A stretch of DNA of 64,000 bases, from assembly GCA_036389275.1 (NCBI GenBank), contig DASVQE010000106.1:11233-75232 (forward strand), in the 5' to 3' direction. Position 1 is the first letter of the stretch. Every line of letters begins with the position of its first letter. Of the stretch, positions 8,515-17,800 are shown piece after piece. A program made the position numbers and the translations under genes. Origin of the DNA: QHVT01 sp036389275. Lineage in GTDB: Bacteria > Acidobacteriota > Thermoanaerobaculia > Gp7-AA8. A model generated the notes under the pieces. That model was not told the DNA's origin, did no database searches, and saw nothing but the letters and a program-made list of their open reading frames with translations.

Positions 8515-9278
8515 CGAAGCTGATCGTCGGATTTGTTGTGATGGCGCTCGTCTTCATGACTCTGGAGCGCTTCGCGGCCGCGACGCCGCGCAAGCCGCTC
8601 TTTCGCCGTGAGCGCGCGGTCGACTTCGCCTGGTGGTTCTTCACACCGTGGGTGACGAAGACCGCATCGACCCTCGCGGCGATCTTTGCCATCATCGTCG
8701 CAACGCTGTTCGTCCGTCTGATCAGCGGCGCCGATCCGTCGGCGCGTTGGATCGAGGCCCAGCCGCGGGCGTTGCAGATCGTGGAGATGCTCGTCCTCGC
8801 CGACCTCCTCGGATACGGCGCCCATCGACTGTTTCACGGACGGAGCTTGTGGCGGTTCCACGCCATCCATCACAGCGCCGAGGATCTGGATTGGCTGGCT
8901 GCGACTCGGATGCATCCGGTGAACGATGTGGTGATGACGGTGCTGCAGTTCGTTCCGCTCTATCTCATCGGATTCCGCGGCGAGACCCTCACGGCACTCG
9001 TTCCGCTGCTCAGCGTCTACGCGCTCCTGCTGCATGCGAACCTGCGCTGGGACTTTGGTCCGCTGCGATATGTCATCGCCAGCCCCGCTTATCACCGCTG
9101 GCATCACACGAGCGAGGCGGAAGGTCTTCAACGCAACTTTGCCGGGCTCTTTCCGTGGATCGACATGCTCTTCGGAACGCTCTACCTTCCGCGCGATCGC
9201 CACGCGCAGCGTTTCGGACTCGAAGGCGATCAGGTCCCGCGCTCGCTCCTCGCGCAGCTCGCCTATCCGTTCCGCTGA
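8493..9278 (+). CDS. Sterol desaturase/fatty acid hydroxylase family protein
   Basis: Integral-membrane di-iron oxygenase of the FA_hydroxylase superfamily, 261 residues. Three histidine boxes are present: HRLFH (111-115), HAIHH (123-127) and HRWHH (201-205). An extra HANL lies at 181. Several hydrophobic helices surround them, and the first (residues 8-24) anchors the N-terminus. ATG 8493 is preceded by GAGAAGGA and lies 22 bases inside the idi reading frame. Members hydroxylate or desaturate sterols, carotenoids (CrtZ/CrtR-like) or fatty acids. Here it is the last gene of the isoprenoid run and probably hydroxylates its product. The 3' end overlaps the convergent lipase gene by 16 bases. 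Confidence 0.88.
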   Translation: MPPVPSVAKLIVGFVVMALVFMTLERFAAATPRKPLFRRERAVDFAWWFFTPWVTKTASTLAAIFAIIVATLFVRLISGADPSARWIEAQPRALQIVEMLVLADLLGYGAHRLFHGRSLWRFHAIHHSAEDLDWLAATRMHPVNDVVMTVLQFVPLYLIGFRGETLTALVPLLSVYALLLHANLRWDFGPLRYVIASPAYHRWHHTSEAEGLQRNFAGLFPWIDMLFGTLYLPRDRHAQRFGLEGDQVPRSLLAQLAYPFR

Positions 9279-10465
9279 GGCTCAGGATTCTCGAGCACGC
9301 GCCTGACTTCCTCGATCACTCCGGGCGTGCGCGGATCGTCGGCTCCGCCAGGCATCTCCACCACTGACTGTCCGATGACGAGCACGCGCGCGCCGGTCGT
9401 CGCTGTGGTCACCTTCGAGGCGTGAGGAGGAGGAGGCGGAATCGCGAGTGGCGCGGCCGGAATCGCCACCGACGGAAGGCCGAAGGCGATGTAGTAGGCC
9501 GTCGTGTGCTGGTAGCCCATCTGAGCCAACCAGTTCGCTTCCGCGGTTGCGGCAGGATTGATGAGCGAGGAGTTCACGGTTCCGATGATCGGCTGCACGT
9601 CCGGCATGATCGGCGCGTAATTTCCCTTCGCTGCGACGGCGGTGGCGAGCTCCACCAGCGAATCGATGCCGCGGCTCTCTGGGATCGCCGGCGCAAAGAG
9701 TGTCGGCAGCGCGGCCATCGTCTGCAGAGCCCACCAGTGTTGAACCGGGTCGAGCGTGTTGATGAAACGCCGCGTCGTGCCGCCGAGGCGCGAAGCATAA
9801 TAGTTCGCGAACTCCAGGTTGCCGGGCGTGGCGCCGGCGGTGGGCATCGTCGACACCGTGGCGACGCGGTTCGGGTCCCAGCCCATCGCCGTTCCCTGCT
9901 GGTCGGCAAGCCAGAGCGCGAGCGCCGGCGCGAGCGCGCCGCCGAGGCTGTGTCCAGTGGTCTCGACCTGCACGCGGTTGGAGGAGCGGGTTACCTGCTC
10001 CAGGAATTGCGGCAACGTCAGGCCTGCGCCTTGAAGTCCTGCGGACGGCGTCATCGTCAGCAGAATCGACACGCCGCTGGCGGTGGCCATGGAAATGGCG
10101 GCACCTTCCGCCGCCTGCGCGGGCCACGGCACCTGCACGGCGACATTGAAGTCTTCGAGGAACCAGTCCATGGGTGAAGGGATGTTGGTGCCGGCCATGG
10201 CCACGACGAAGCGCGTCGGCTGTCCGATCGGGCTGGCCACATACATCGCATTGAGCGCATACCCGTCGGCCGGGTACTGCATCACCGCAGGTCCCCAAAC
10301 CACCTGCCACGGCGTATTCGTCTTCGCCAGACCCTCCGCCACGGAGTACGCGAGGCGATAGTCCAGACCGGGCCCGGTCAGAAACGAAACGAGGTTGGAG
10401 AGATAAGAAAGAAGAAAAACAACCTTGTCGTCCGGAGTGATCGTCGAGCCCTTCGCTATCGCCAT
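9263..10465 (-). CDS. Class 3-like lipase
   Basis: An alpha/beta-hydrolase of 400 residues with the lipase nucleophile elbow TTGHSLGGALAP (Ser173). An upstream block FVVAMAGTN resembles the oxyanion region of class 3 (fungal-type) lipases. A Pro/Ala-rich stretch near residues 345-360 precedes a short C-terminal tail. No signal peptide is evident from the ATG at 10465 (MAIAKG); an alternative in-frame start lies 30 codons upstream. It faces the isoprenoid operon and is transcribed towards it. It probably hydrolyses acylglycerols or polyhydroxyalkanoate-like esters, but the substrate is unknown. It sits just outside the left edge of the tRNA-Asp island. Confidence 0.75.
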   Translation of the reverse strand: MAIAKGSTITPDDKVVFLLSYLSNLVSFLTGPGLDYRLAYSVAEGLAKTNTPWQVVWGPAVMQYPADGYALNAMYVASPIGQPTRFVVAMAGTNIPSPMDWFLEDFNVAVQVPWPAQAAEGAAISMATASGVSILLTMTPSAGLQGAGLTLPQFLEQVTRSSNRVQVETTGHSLGGALAPALALWLADQQGTAMGWDPNRVATVSTMPTAGATPGNLEFANYYASRLGGTTRRFINTLDPVQHWWALQTMAALPTLFAPAIPESRGIDSLVELATAVAAKGNYAPIMPDVQPIIGTVNSSLINPAATAEANWLAQMGYQHTTAYYIAFGLPSVAIPAAPLAIPPPPPHASKVTTATTGARVLVIGQSVVEMPGGADDPRTPGVIEEVRRVLENPEPQRNG

Positions 10466-10545
10466 TCGGCCATCATGACATAAAGACGCAATTCCGTATA
10501 TGCCGCAAGACAGCGTTTGTGGAATGGCGTTACGGCGAGTCTGCT

Positions 10546-10628
10546 CTGAAAACACGAAAGCCGCCCAAGTGGCGGCTGATCAGCGCAACGAAATTTGGCG
10601 GGCCGACGGGGCTCGAACGCGCGACCTC
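10546..10628 (-). repeat. Outer tRNA-Asp 3'-end copy plus terminator
   Basis: About 83 bases matching 24123-24206 with roughly three differences: one base in the terminator loop, one deleted G in the acceptor strand and one change in the T-arm. It contains the hairpin, the spacer and the 3' CCA, acceptor and T-arm part of tRNA-Asp. It then diverges at the anticodon arm, so it cannot encode a working tRNA-Asp. Further right (10640-10735) the minus strand contains a D-arm-like word (GAATTGGTAGC), possibly from another decayed tRNA. It marks the left boundary of the island. Confidence 0.75.
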
Positions 10629-10869
10629 GAGGTCTAACGGATCAGGCACGCTCGCAGGCGCGACTTTGGCTGAGCCGCGGAACCGCATAACCAACTCGCT
10701 ACCAATTCGGCATCGGCTAAGTAGCGCCACGGCTCGCGCGAGGCCGTCCGCCGGCCATCGCGCTCTAGCAGTAGATCGCCGCAGAGCTCATGGCCGCAGA
10801 CGTAGCGGCAATCATGGGGCCACCTCCTGATGTTGCGTTCTTGGGGGTCGGGGATAGGAGCGAAGAAGG
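10629..10869. other. Non-coding stretch left of the TPR/APH gene
   Basis: No convincing gene. The first 100 bases hold weak tRNA-like sequence on the minus strand that does not fold into a complete cloverleaf. The rest is featureless up to the terminator-like hairpin of the next gene. Confidence 0.4.
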
Positions 10870-10904
10870 GAGAATTGGGAGCGAGAAGTCCATTCTCAAT
10901 TCTC
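10870..10904 (-). terminator. Hairpin at the end of the TPR/APH gene
   Basis: GAGAATTG at 10870-10877 pairs with CAATTCTC at 10897-10904. The stem overlaps the stop codon of the gene ending at 10896. There is no strong T-tract, so it may be a weak terminator or an RNA 3'-end stabiliser. Confidence 0.4.
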
Positions 10905-13900
10905 AGCAGCCTGCAGCCACCAGGATAGCGCCGCCGCGACGTCGCTCACGGGCGAGCCACGGAAACGCTGGCGGATCGCTTCGACGAGCTGGCGGTAGTG
11001 ATCGGCGCGATGCATGCGCGCCCGAATGACGGACGATTGCGTGCGCCGGCGAATCGCGCGGCCGCCGGCGCCCGGAATCAACAGCGCGGCGCGAATGAGT
11101 GCGAACGCGGCATAGCTACGCTCGAGAAGCGCCCGGTCGAGCCGGAGCAATGTCTCGTTTCCCGACAGAGCCGCGAGATCGCCGAGGTATGCGGTCATGA
11201 GCGCATGGCGCCCGGTCCAGCCGGCGGCATCGGGCGGCAATAACCCCTGGTCTTCCAGGAGCTGGGCAACCTCGTAAAAAATCGGAAAACGCGCCGACTC
11301 GCTCGCTTCGAGGTCGAGCATCACAACGGATTGATCGCGCGTCACGAGCCAGTTTTCGGCGTGCGCGTCCTTCTTGGCCACGGTCGGCAGCTCGGCATGG
11401 AGAGCGGCGCGAAGCATCTCCGCGACGCGCAACCTCTCCTCGCGAGGAACGTTGCAGAGCGACGCCAGCTCCTTAAGGCTATCGCGGATCACATCCGACA
11501 ATGACGCCGCGGCCATGAGACCGCTTCCGACGCTGCGCCATGCGTGGAAACGCGCGAGAAACTGCACGGCGCGATCCAGCAGCACGCTCATTGCCGCCGC
11601 CGGATCGGAGCGGCGGAGGACGGCGATTCCGAGCTCGATGCCCGATTCGCGGCGCATCACGTATGCAGTATTGCGCGCGGATTCGATCGTGGTGAGAGGT
11701 TCCGGCAGACGCATCCACGCCGGAGCTTGCGTCGCGGAGAGATAGTCGCGAAAAGCGCGGATCGTCGTGACCTCCCTCTCCGCGTTGTCTTTCGGGGTCT
11801 CTTTGACGATGAGTGTCGTGCTCAACAGCCGGTGCGGATCGTCGATCGTATAGACCTTCGAGCGCCCGCTGTAATTGAAGTCGCGGCGGAAGCCGACCCG
11901 ATTCTCCACGGCGATGCGACAAGCCTCGTGCAGGAGCTTGCCTGCCTCGCCGTTCACAGTCATTGCGACCAGCGGTTCCATTGCCGTCTCGCCCAAATGT
12001 TGTCGTGCAATCCCGCGCTCTCGCTCGGGCGCGCGCGACGCTTCGGCGAGCTGCATGACCGGCCACGCCCACGTGGGATCGGTCTGCGCCGCATCGGCCG
12101 CGGCACGAATGGCGGTGGTGAGGTCGGCGGCGGAATGCGTAATGGACCAGATCTGTAATGCGGCATTGGCCGTGACGCTGAGATTCTCGCGCCAGCTCAC
12201 GGCGTCGCCGGCGCCTGCCGAAGCACGCGCCCGATTCTTCCACTGCACCGCGGCCCGCAGATCTTCGACGTCGCGCCGCGCCCTCCCGCGCCGGAAATAG
12301 ACGTCGCCCACGAGTCCGAACAACTCGGGGGTAGTATTTCCAAGCTCGTGCGCCTTCTCCAGATGGCGGATCGCCTCCGCCGCGTCGGGATCGTCACCGG
12401 TCAGGCCGTGAAGACGCGCATAAGCCTCGCCAGCGCGGCTATGCACCGCCTTGACCGGGATTTTCTCCGAGAACGCGACGCCGGAAGAGTGGCGCGCAAA
12501 TGCGTGCTCCATGAAATCGGCCGCGTCACGCAACAGAAGAACGGCGGCGGCGTCATGACCTTCCGCGAGCTCATTTCTGGCGAGCCGCAACGCCACCTCG
12601 CCGGCATGGCCATAAAGCTCCGGCGCGGCGGGCTCCTCGGTGGCATCGATTGCCTCCATATACAACGCGTACGCCTCCCGATAGAGCGCGACGTCCTTTC
12701 GCGCCTTCGCGAGGAGCAGGGTCAGGCTGGCCGCGTGTCCTAGTGCAAAGCGGCGCGCCGGTCCCGAATGTGCTGGCTGCGCGGCGACACGCGTAAATAT
12801 TGCCACGACGGGATGGACATACTCACGCCATTTCGGGTGGTCGCGCCTGACGAGAAACCGCAATGCATTGCTGAGCACCGGAACCAAGACGACGGTCTCG
12901 GGCGCTCGCTCGCGGATCCACCATTCGAGTTGCCGTGCGGTTTCTTCGAGATCCTCCGCGGCCATGCTGATCGCGAGCTCCGTATTGGCGACGCCGTACT
13001 TCGCTCGCTCCCTCAACCCCTCGGCGCCCTGAACCTCCTCGGCCGCGACCGCGCGATCCAGCGCCTCGCGCGCGTCCACGAGTGATCCCTGCAGCTCATT
13101 GCGTTTGTGCCGCAACTCCGCGCGGGCAACGAGGGCGGCCGGCAGCCACAGGTTCCTGAAGCTGGCGTTGTTCTCCCGTTCCACGTGCCGTAGGTCGTCG
13201 ATGGCCCGCTCGAGCACGGCTTCTTCACGCGCGGGGTCGTCAATCATGTACGTCCATCGCACAGCGGCGGCGGCGCGATTGAGGCGAAGGTACGGCTCCG
13301 CATGCGCGTGATGCGGCGGAAGCTCGAGCCCTTCCGTAAATGCAGCCATGGAGGATTCGAGTAGCGCAATCGCCTTCTCCGAATCTCCCTGCTCGGAGAG
13401 TCGATCCGCAAGTGCGGACGCAACAGTGCCGCGCAGACTGGAGAGCGCGCGCGTGCGCAATCCGCGTCCTCGCGCTTCGTCCAGCACCGCGGATGCGGCA
13501 TGCAATTCGGTTATGTCGCGTGAGGTCTCATAGTGGTATAGCCAGGCTTCCACGAGATACTCCGAACGCTGCGGCGAGGAATCGCCAAGCAATCCGCTTT
13601 CCTGCAGATCCGCGATGGCGCGGACGAACAGTTCCGGCTGCGCTTGCGACCTGCCGAGAAAAACGGAAGTGACGCCGCGCATCCCGAGATAGCGGCGCCG
13701 CACGTGAGGATTCATCCGCGCTGCGTCCGCGGTCAGAAGGAAATCGAAATCGCGCAGGCACGCCTGCAGAGCCGCGACCTTTTCCGGGGTAATCGTCCCG
13801 CGGCGCCCGTAATGAAATTCGCGAGACGCCATGCTGCGCCTCGATTCGAAATAGCATCCGGAAAGCGACATCGGACGGCCGGAGTTTGTCGCGGTACTCG

Positions 13901-14222
13901 TGGCGAGAAACCGGTGCAGGGTGCGCTCCCAAGGCATTCCGCGCTCGAACGCGCTCCGGAAGACTCCGAGCAGCAGCAGCACCGGGCGGTCCCACATTTC
14001 TTCGTCCGGCACTCGACGGTTGTCCAAAAACGTTTTCCATGCGCGGCCGAACACCACGCCGTCCGCTGGCGGACTCAATAAATCTGCAATGGTGACCGGG
14101 GCGATCAGCTCATTCGCGCGCGCGACGAGCTCCGCGTCGTCAAGAGCAATGCCGAGGGAGCGAAACGTCTCTTGTACGTCAGCATGAATGAAGGATGAGC
14201 TTACTTCTCTTACAGTATACAT
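10896..14222 (-). CDS. TPR-repeat protein with APH-like kinase domain
   Basis: An 1108-residue cytoplasmic protein. The N-terminal 750 or so residues are alpha-helical with degenerate TPR-like pairs (for example SEKAIALLESS, DAAEAIRHLEKAHELG). From about residue 790 the sequence resembles an aminoglycoside phosphotransferase/choline kinase fold: a small lobe with VYTIDDPHRLLSTTLIVKE, a catalytic loop KDAHAENW with Asp952 and Asn957, and a metal-binding LDLE with Asp970. The usual His before the catalytic Asp is Lys. TPR-kinase fusions of this type are unusual. A role in signalling or defence is inference from its place in a CHAT-bearing island. The ATG at 14222 lies ten bases after the stop of a small upstream ORF. 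Confidence 0.75.
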   Translation of the reverse strand: MYTVREVSSSFIHADVQETFRSLGIALDDAELVARANELIAPVTIADLLSPPADGVVFGRAWKTFLDNRRVPDEEMWDRPVLLLLGVFRSAFERGMPWERTLHRFLATSTATNSGRPMSLSGCYFESRRSMASREFHYGRRGTITPEKVAALQACLRDFDFLLTADAARMNPHVRRRYLGMRGVTSVFLGRSQAQPELFVRAIADLQESGLLGDSSPQRSEYLVEAWLYHYETSRDITELHAASAVLDEARGRGLRTRALSSLRGTVASALADRLSEQGDSEKAIALLESSMAAFTEGLELPPHHAHAEPYLRLNRAAAAVRWTYMIDDPAREEAVLERAIDDLRHVERENNASFRNLWLPAALVARAELRHKRNELQGSLVDAREALDRAVAAEEVQGAEGLRERAKYGVANTELAISMAAEDLEETARQLEWWIRERAPETVVLVPVLSNALRFLVRRDHPKWREYVHPVVAIFTRVAAQPAHSGPARRFALGHAASLTLLLAKARKDVALYREAYALYMEAIDATEEPAAPELYGHAGEVALRLARNELAEGHDAAAVLLLRDAADFMEHAFARHSSGVAFSEKIPVKAVHSRAGEAYARLHGLTGDDPDAAEAIRHLEKAHELGNTTPELFGLVGDVYFRRGRARRDVEDLRAAVQWKNRARASAGAGDAVSWRENLSVTANAALQIWSITHSAADLTTAIRAAADAAQTDPTWAWPVMQLAEASRAPERERGIARQHLGETAMEPLVAMTVNGEAGKLLHEACRIAVENRVGFRRDFNYSGRSKVYTIDDPHRLLSTTLIVKETPKDNAEREVTTIRAFRDYLSATQAPAWMRLPEPLTTIESARNTAYVMRRESGIELGIAVLRRSDPAAAMSVLLDRAVQFLARFHAWRSVGSGLMAAASLSDVIRDSLKELASLCNVPREERLRVAEMLRAALHAELPTVAKKDAHAENWLVTRDQSVVMLDLEASESARFPIFYEVAQLLEDQGLLPPDAAGWTGRHALMTAYLGDLAALSGNETLLRLDRALLERSYAAFALIRAALLIPGAGGRAIRRRTQSSVIRARMHRADHYRQLVEAIRQRFRGSPVSDVAAALSWWLQAAEN

Positions 14223-14231
14223 ACCGCCGGA

Positions 14232-14456
14232 TTATAGAAGCTCGTGCCCCGGATCGATGTGGGTCATCTCGGCGATGACCATGCATTCGGGTGCGCCTCG
14301 CCGCTCCTGCCGCCGGGAAGAGGCAACACCGAGGCCGCAGACGATGGCGCAGGTCCAAAAGATGTCGCGCAGGGTGCCTTCGAGGCGCCCTGCAACTGCG
14401 CGAGCTCGGCGCGAGCGATGTGCGATCGCACCAATGACCTCGTTCGCGTGGAACAT
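14232..14456 (-). CDS. Small ORF upstream of the TPR/APH gene
   Basis: A 74-residue ORF on the same strand, ending ten bases before the start of the large TPR/APH gene. It has a basic N-terminal third, a hydrophobic stretch with two cysteines (DIFWTCAIVCGLGVA, about 31-45) and a C-terminal segment CMVIAEMTHIDPGHELL. I recognise no family. Spacing suggests it is the first gene of a two-gene unit, but the stretch is short and could be chance coding. Confidence 0.35.
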   Translation of the reverse strand: MFHANEVIGAIAHRSRRARAVAGRLEGTLRDIFWTCAIVCGLGVASSRRQERRGAPECMVIAEMTHIDPGHELL

Positions 14457-14555
14457 TCGCGATTTGCACCGTTATTCAGTGCTTTCCGCAGCCTCTCGAA
14501 ACGCCTACCTTGTGCGGAACGTTGTGCAGCTCGTTCGTCGCTTTTTCGTGTATGC

Positions 14556-14657
14556 AAACGAAAACGCCGCCAAGTGGCGGCGAGTGAATCACTTAGATTG
14601 GCGGGGGCGACGGGGCTCGAACCCGCGACCTCCGGCGTGACAGGCCGGAGGGCTAAC
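14556..14657 (-). repeat. Decayed tRNA-Asp 3' copy with terminator
   Basis: The hairpin arms GCCGCC (14566-14571) and GGCGGC (14576-14581) are followed by a spacer and then, from 14599, about 58 bases of tRNA-Asp including CCA, T-arm, variable loop and a complete anticodon arm. It diverges in the D-arm. The acceptor strand has a C-to-G change. The 5' part of the tRNA is missing, so it is a remnant rather than a working tRNA. Its spacer (ACTTAGATTGG) resembles the copy at 18.97 kb more than the intact locus. Confidence 0.75.
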
Positions 14658-14838
14658 GATTTGTGCATGCCGGGACCATCCGTATACGGCCGCGCAATGC
14701 CCCTCGATGTGTCCCGTTCATACAATCAATTGCCCAATGCGCGCACCTCAGCCGTATTCGCTCGACATAGCCACCCCTTGGTCGCGATCTCCGAGGACCC
14801 AACGTGAAGAGATTCAAATCGAGGGCTGGCGTGCGACC

Positions 14839-17800
14839 TCACGAAGAGGTAACGAAGGCGTTGGGGGGCAGCTCGTTCGGATCGCCGATACAAATGAAAC
14901 CCGCCCACAAATAGGGCGCTTCGTAGTCCTTCGCGACGGTGCGTTGCGCCAGCCGGAGCGCCTCCACGCGCCGGGCGCCGCGTTTCAGATGGACGTAGAA
15001 ATGCTCCATCAGCTCGCGTGTCGCGTCGTCCGGTACGGGCCACAGGCTGACGATCAGCGTCCGTGCCCCGGCGAGTAGGAAGACGCGGCGGAGTCCGAAG
15101 ACGCCTTCGCCAATCTGGTACTCACCGAGTCCCGTTTCGCAGGCCGAGAGCACGACCAATTCGGTGCTGGTGAGGTCCATCGAAAGCACATCTTCGGCGA
15201 ACAGCACGCCGTCATCGAGGTCGTCGACGGCCGACATCCCTTCTAGCCACGTATTCGCGCCGGCGAGGACCACGCCGGAGCGAAGCAGCGCGTCTTTGCC
15301 GCCCAGCGGCCGGGGAGTGCTGCGGGCGTTTCGCAGAAGCGACTCCGCGGCGGCGGACTGGTCTTCCACGAAGAAACCATGCGTCGCGAGGTGGAGGATG
15401 AGAGGAGAGCGCCGTGATTTCACGGCCCGCTCCGTTGCCTCGGCGCCGAGAAGCGGCCGCACGTTGAGGAGTGTGGCCACGGCTTCTCCTTCCGCGCGCG
15501 TTCCGGCGAGCGGAAGGAAGACCGGAGACGTGATCTCGCGGTTCGCTCCGGCGTCGTAGTCCGGATCCGCTATTACCAGCGGGGCTGATGCGGGAGCGCC
15601 GGAAGCGTGCTGCACTCGCAGCAGATCGCGTGCTGTGGGGAGATAGCTGATCTCGAATAGGTCTCCGATGGAATCGCCGGTCTCCGTCTGCAGAATCCCG
15701 AACGGTAAGCGATGCAGCGCGCCGTCCGGAACGATGAACAGACGGTCGCGGCCGGCCAGCGCGGGCGCGAACGAATTCCACAGATGCTGCCACAGGTTCG
15801 CGCTCAGTCGGGTCCATTGGGCGCGGATCGGAATCGCCAGGTGGGGGAGGGCCGATTCCGCCTCGAGATCCTTCCGGATCTGTTCGATCAGCGGATCGAT
15901 GTTCTCGGCTGAGCCGAGCACACACATTGTCACGCGCTCCGGCGCGCCGTTCGGCAGGATGAAGCCGAAATAGGCGCGCACCCGTCGGTCGGTGCCGGCC
16001 GCAAACATGTCGAGGGTGAGGAATTCGAGCAACGCGGCACCGAGAGGAAGCGCGGCAGCGAGCGAGGCGCGGTCGGCGCGCCGCAAACGCTCGGCCAGAG
16101 CGATTTCCGGGACGACGCGTGCGAGATCGAGTTCCAGCTTGCGCCGCTGCGATTTCAGCTCCCCGATCTGGTCTGCCGCGCCGTCCGCGGCATCCAGCGT
16201 CAGCCGGGCGATCTTGGCGCGCACCGCGAGCAGCTCGTCGAACTTCGGCCGCAGCTCCGAGCGGGTGTTGAGCGCGAGCAGCTCGCGCTCCGACGCGATC
16301 GTCTCCGCGAGGATGGCCTTCCGCTGCACGGCCATGTCGAACATCACCATGGCGATGGCGGGATGCTCGTCGATGTGCGGCAGCAGCATCATGCCCGCGG
16401 TTGCGACACGCTCGAGGATCTCGCGCAGAAACGCAGCGCGCTCCTCTTCCGACGTCGCACCGAACGCGGCATCGATGGCCAGGTTTTCTTCGCGAAGGCT
16501 CTCCGACAGCATGACCACGGCATCGTCGACCCGCCCCGCGTCGATGAGAGCCATCGCCAGGTTGAAGGCTGACTGGGCGCGGAACGGATGACCCTCTGGA
16601 AGAACGCGTTTGCGGATCGACAGCGCCTCGGTCTGCAGATCGATGGCGTCCTGCCCGCGCCCGGTTCGCGCATACGCGTTCGAAAGGTTATTCGCATTCG
16701 CCGTCCACTGGATGTCGCGCTCCTTCTTGAGCGCAAGCGCTTCTTCGAGATGCTCGATGGCTCGCCTGTCGTCGCCGCAATTGAGAAAGAAAAGTCCCGC
16801 GTTGTTGAGCGCGGCGGACAACTCCAGCGGCTCCTCGGCCGCTGTGCGAAGAATCGCCAAGGCCTCCTTGAACAGAGCCTCGGCCGCATCGCGCCGTTTC
16901 TCGAACTCATGCACGCTCGCTTGGTGCATCAGCGCCATGGCATACCAGCGCGATCTCTTTCCTTCCTTCTCCGCGCGCGCACGGAACTGTGCAACGAGCG
17001 GCTTCATGGCCTCGATGTTGCCCATACGGTGATAGACATCGATGAGCTGATTGAGCGGAGTCCCGATGCGGTCGAAGGGCTGATCGTCGGGGTTCTCGAT
17101 GCGCATGAGCCGTTCGAGGGCGCGCTTTGCTTCCGGGTCGTTGTGCTCCGCGAGCTCGAGACCGGAAAGGTGCTCGATCGTGTTGCGCAGATCGGAGTCC
17201 GTTGCGTCCTCCCGGCTCTCCTTCGCGGCAACCGACCGGCGGTAGTGTTCGCGGGCCTGTGTGGCATCGCCGGAGATGTTATGTAGCGCGCCGAGGTTGT
17301 GCAGTGTTCCGGCGATCTCCCGATGATCGGGTGGAAGAACCTGTTGCTGGATCTGCAACGCCTCGCGGAGCAGCTCGCCGGCTCTCGGAAGGTCGGTCCG
17401 CAGGGTGATCAGCGCGTAAGCCACATTCCCCAGCATTCGCGCCAAGCCCGCATCGGGGGCCGCCGTCTCGCGATGGATGCGAACGGCGTGCTCGAAGAGC
17501 GTGCGCGCGCCGTGGAGATCTCCACGCTCGCGGAAGGCGATCCCGGTGTTGTTCAGCTCCGCCGAGAGTTGCGGTGCCCATTCGCGGATCGCCGCGGGAT
17601 CGCCCATCTTGAGGCAAGCTACGACGTTGTCGACGCTTACGGGCTCTTCGCGTTCGGTTGCACCGCGCAGCCTCGTGAGCAGAGCCAGGACGGAGACACG
17701 CTGGCCCTTCGCGGCGACCGCCGGATCGACTGCGCCGGGATCCTCACCGGCGGCACCGCGGATGAGGATGATGTTCTCCGCATAGATTCGCTCTCCTTCG

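Noticed and set aside
9263..10465. Lipase as a ninth member of the isoprenoid operon
   Set aside because: It is on the opposite strand and converges on the run, so it cannot share its transcript.
10629..10735. Complete tRNA-Leu or tRNA-Ser on the minus strand
   Set aside because: A D-arm-like word is present but acceptor and T-stems do not pair; at most a decayed mixture.
14599..14657. Second tRNA-Asp gene with an intact anticodon arm
   Set aside because: The D-arm and 5' acceptor strand are missing, so no cloverleaf can form; treated as a 3' remnant.
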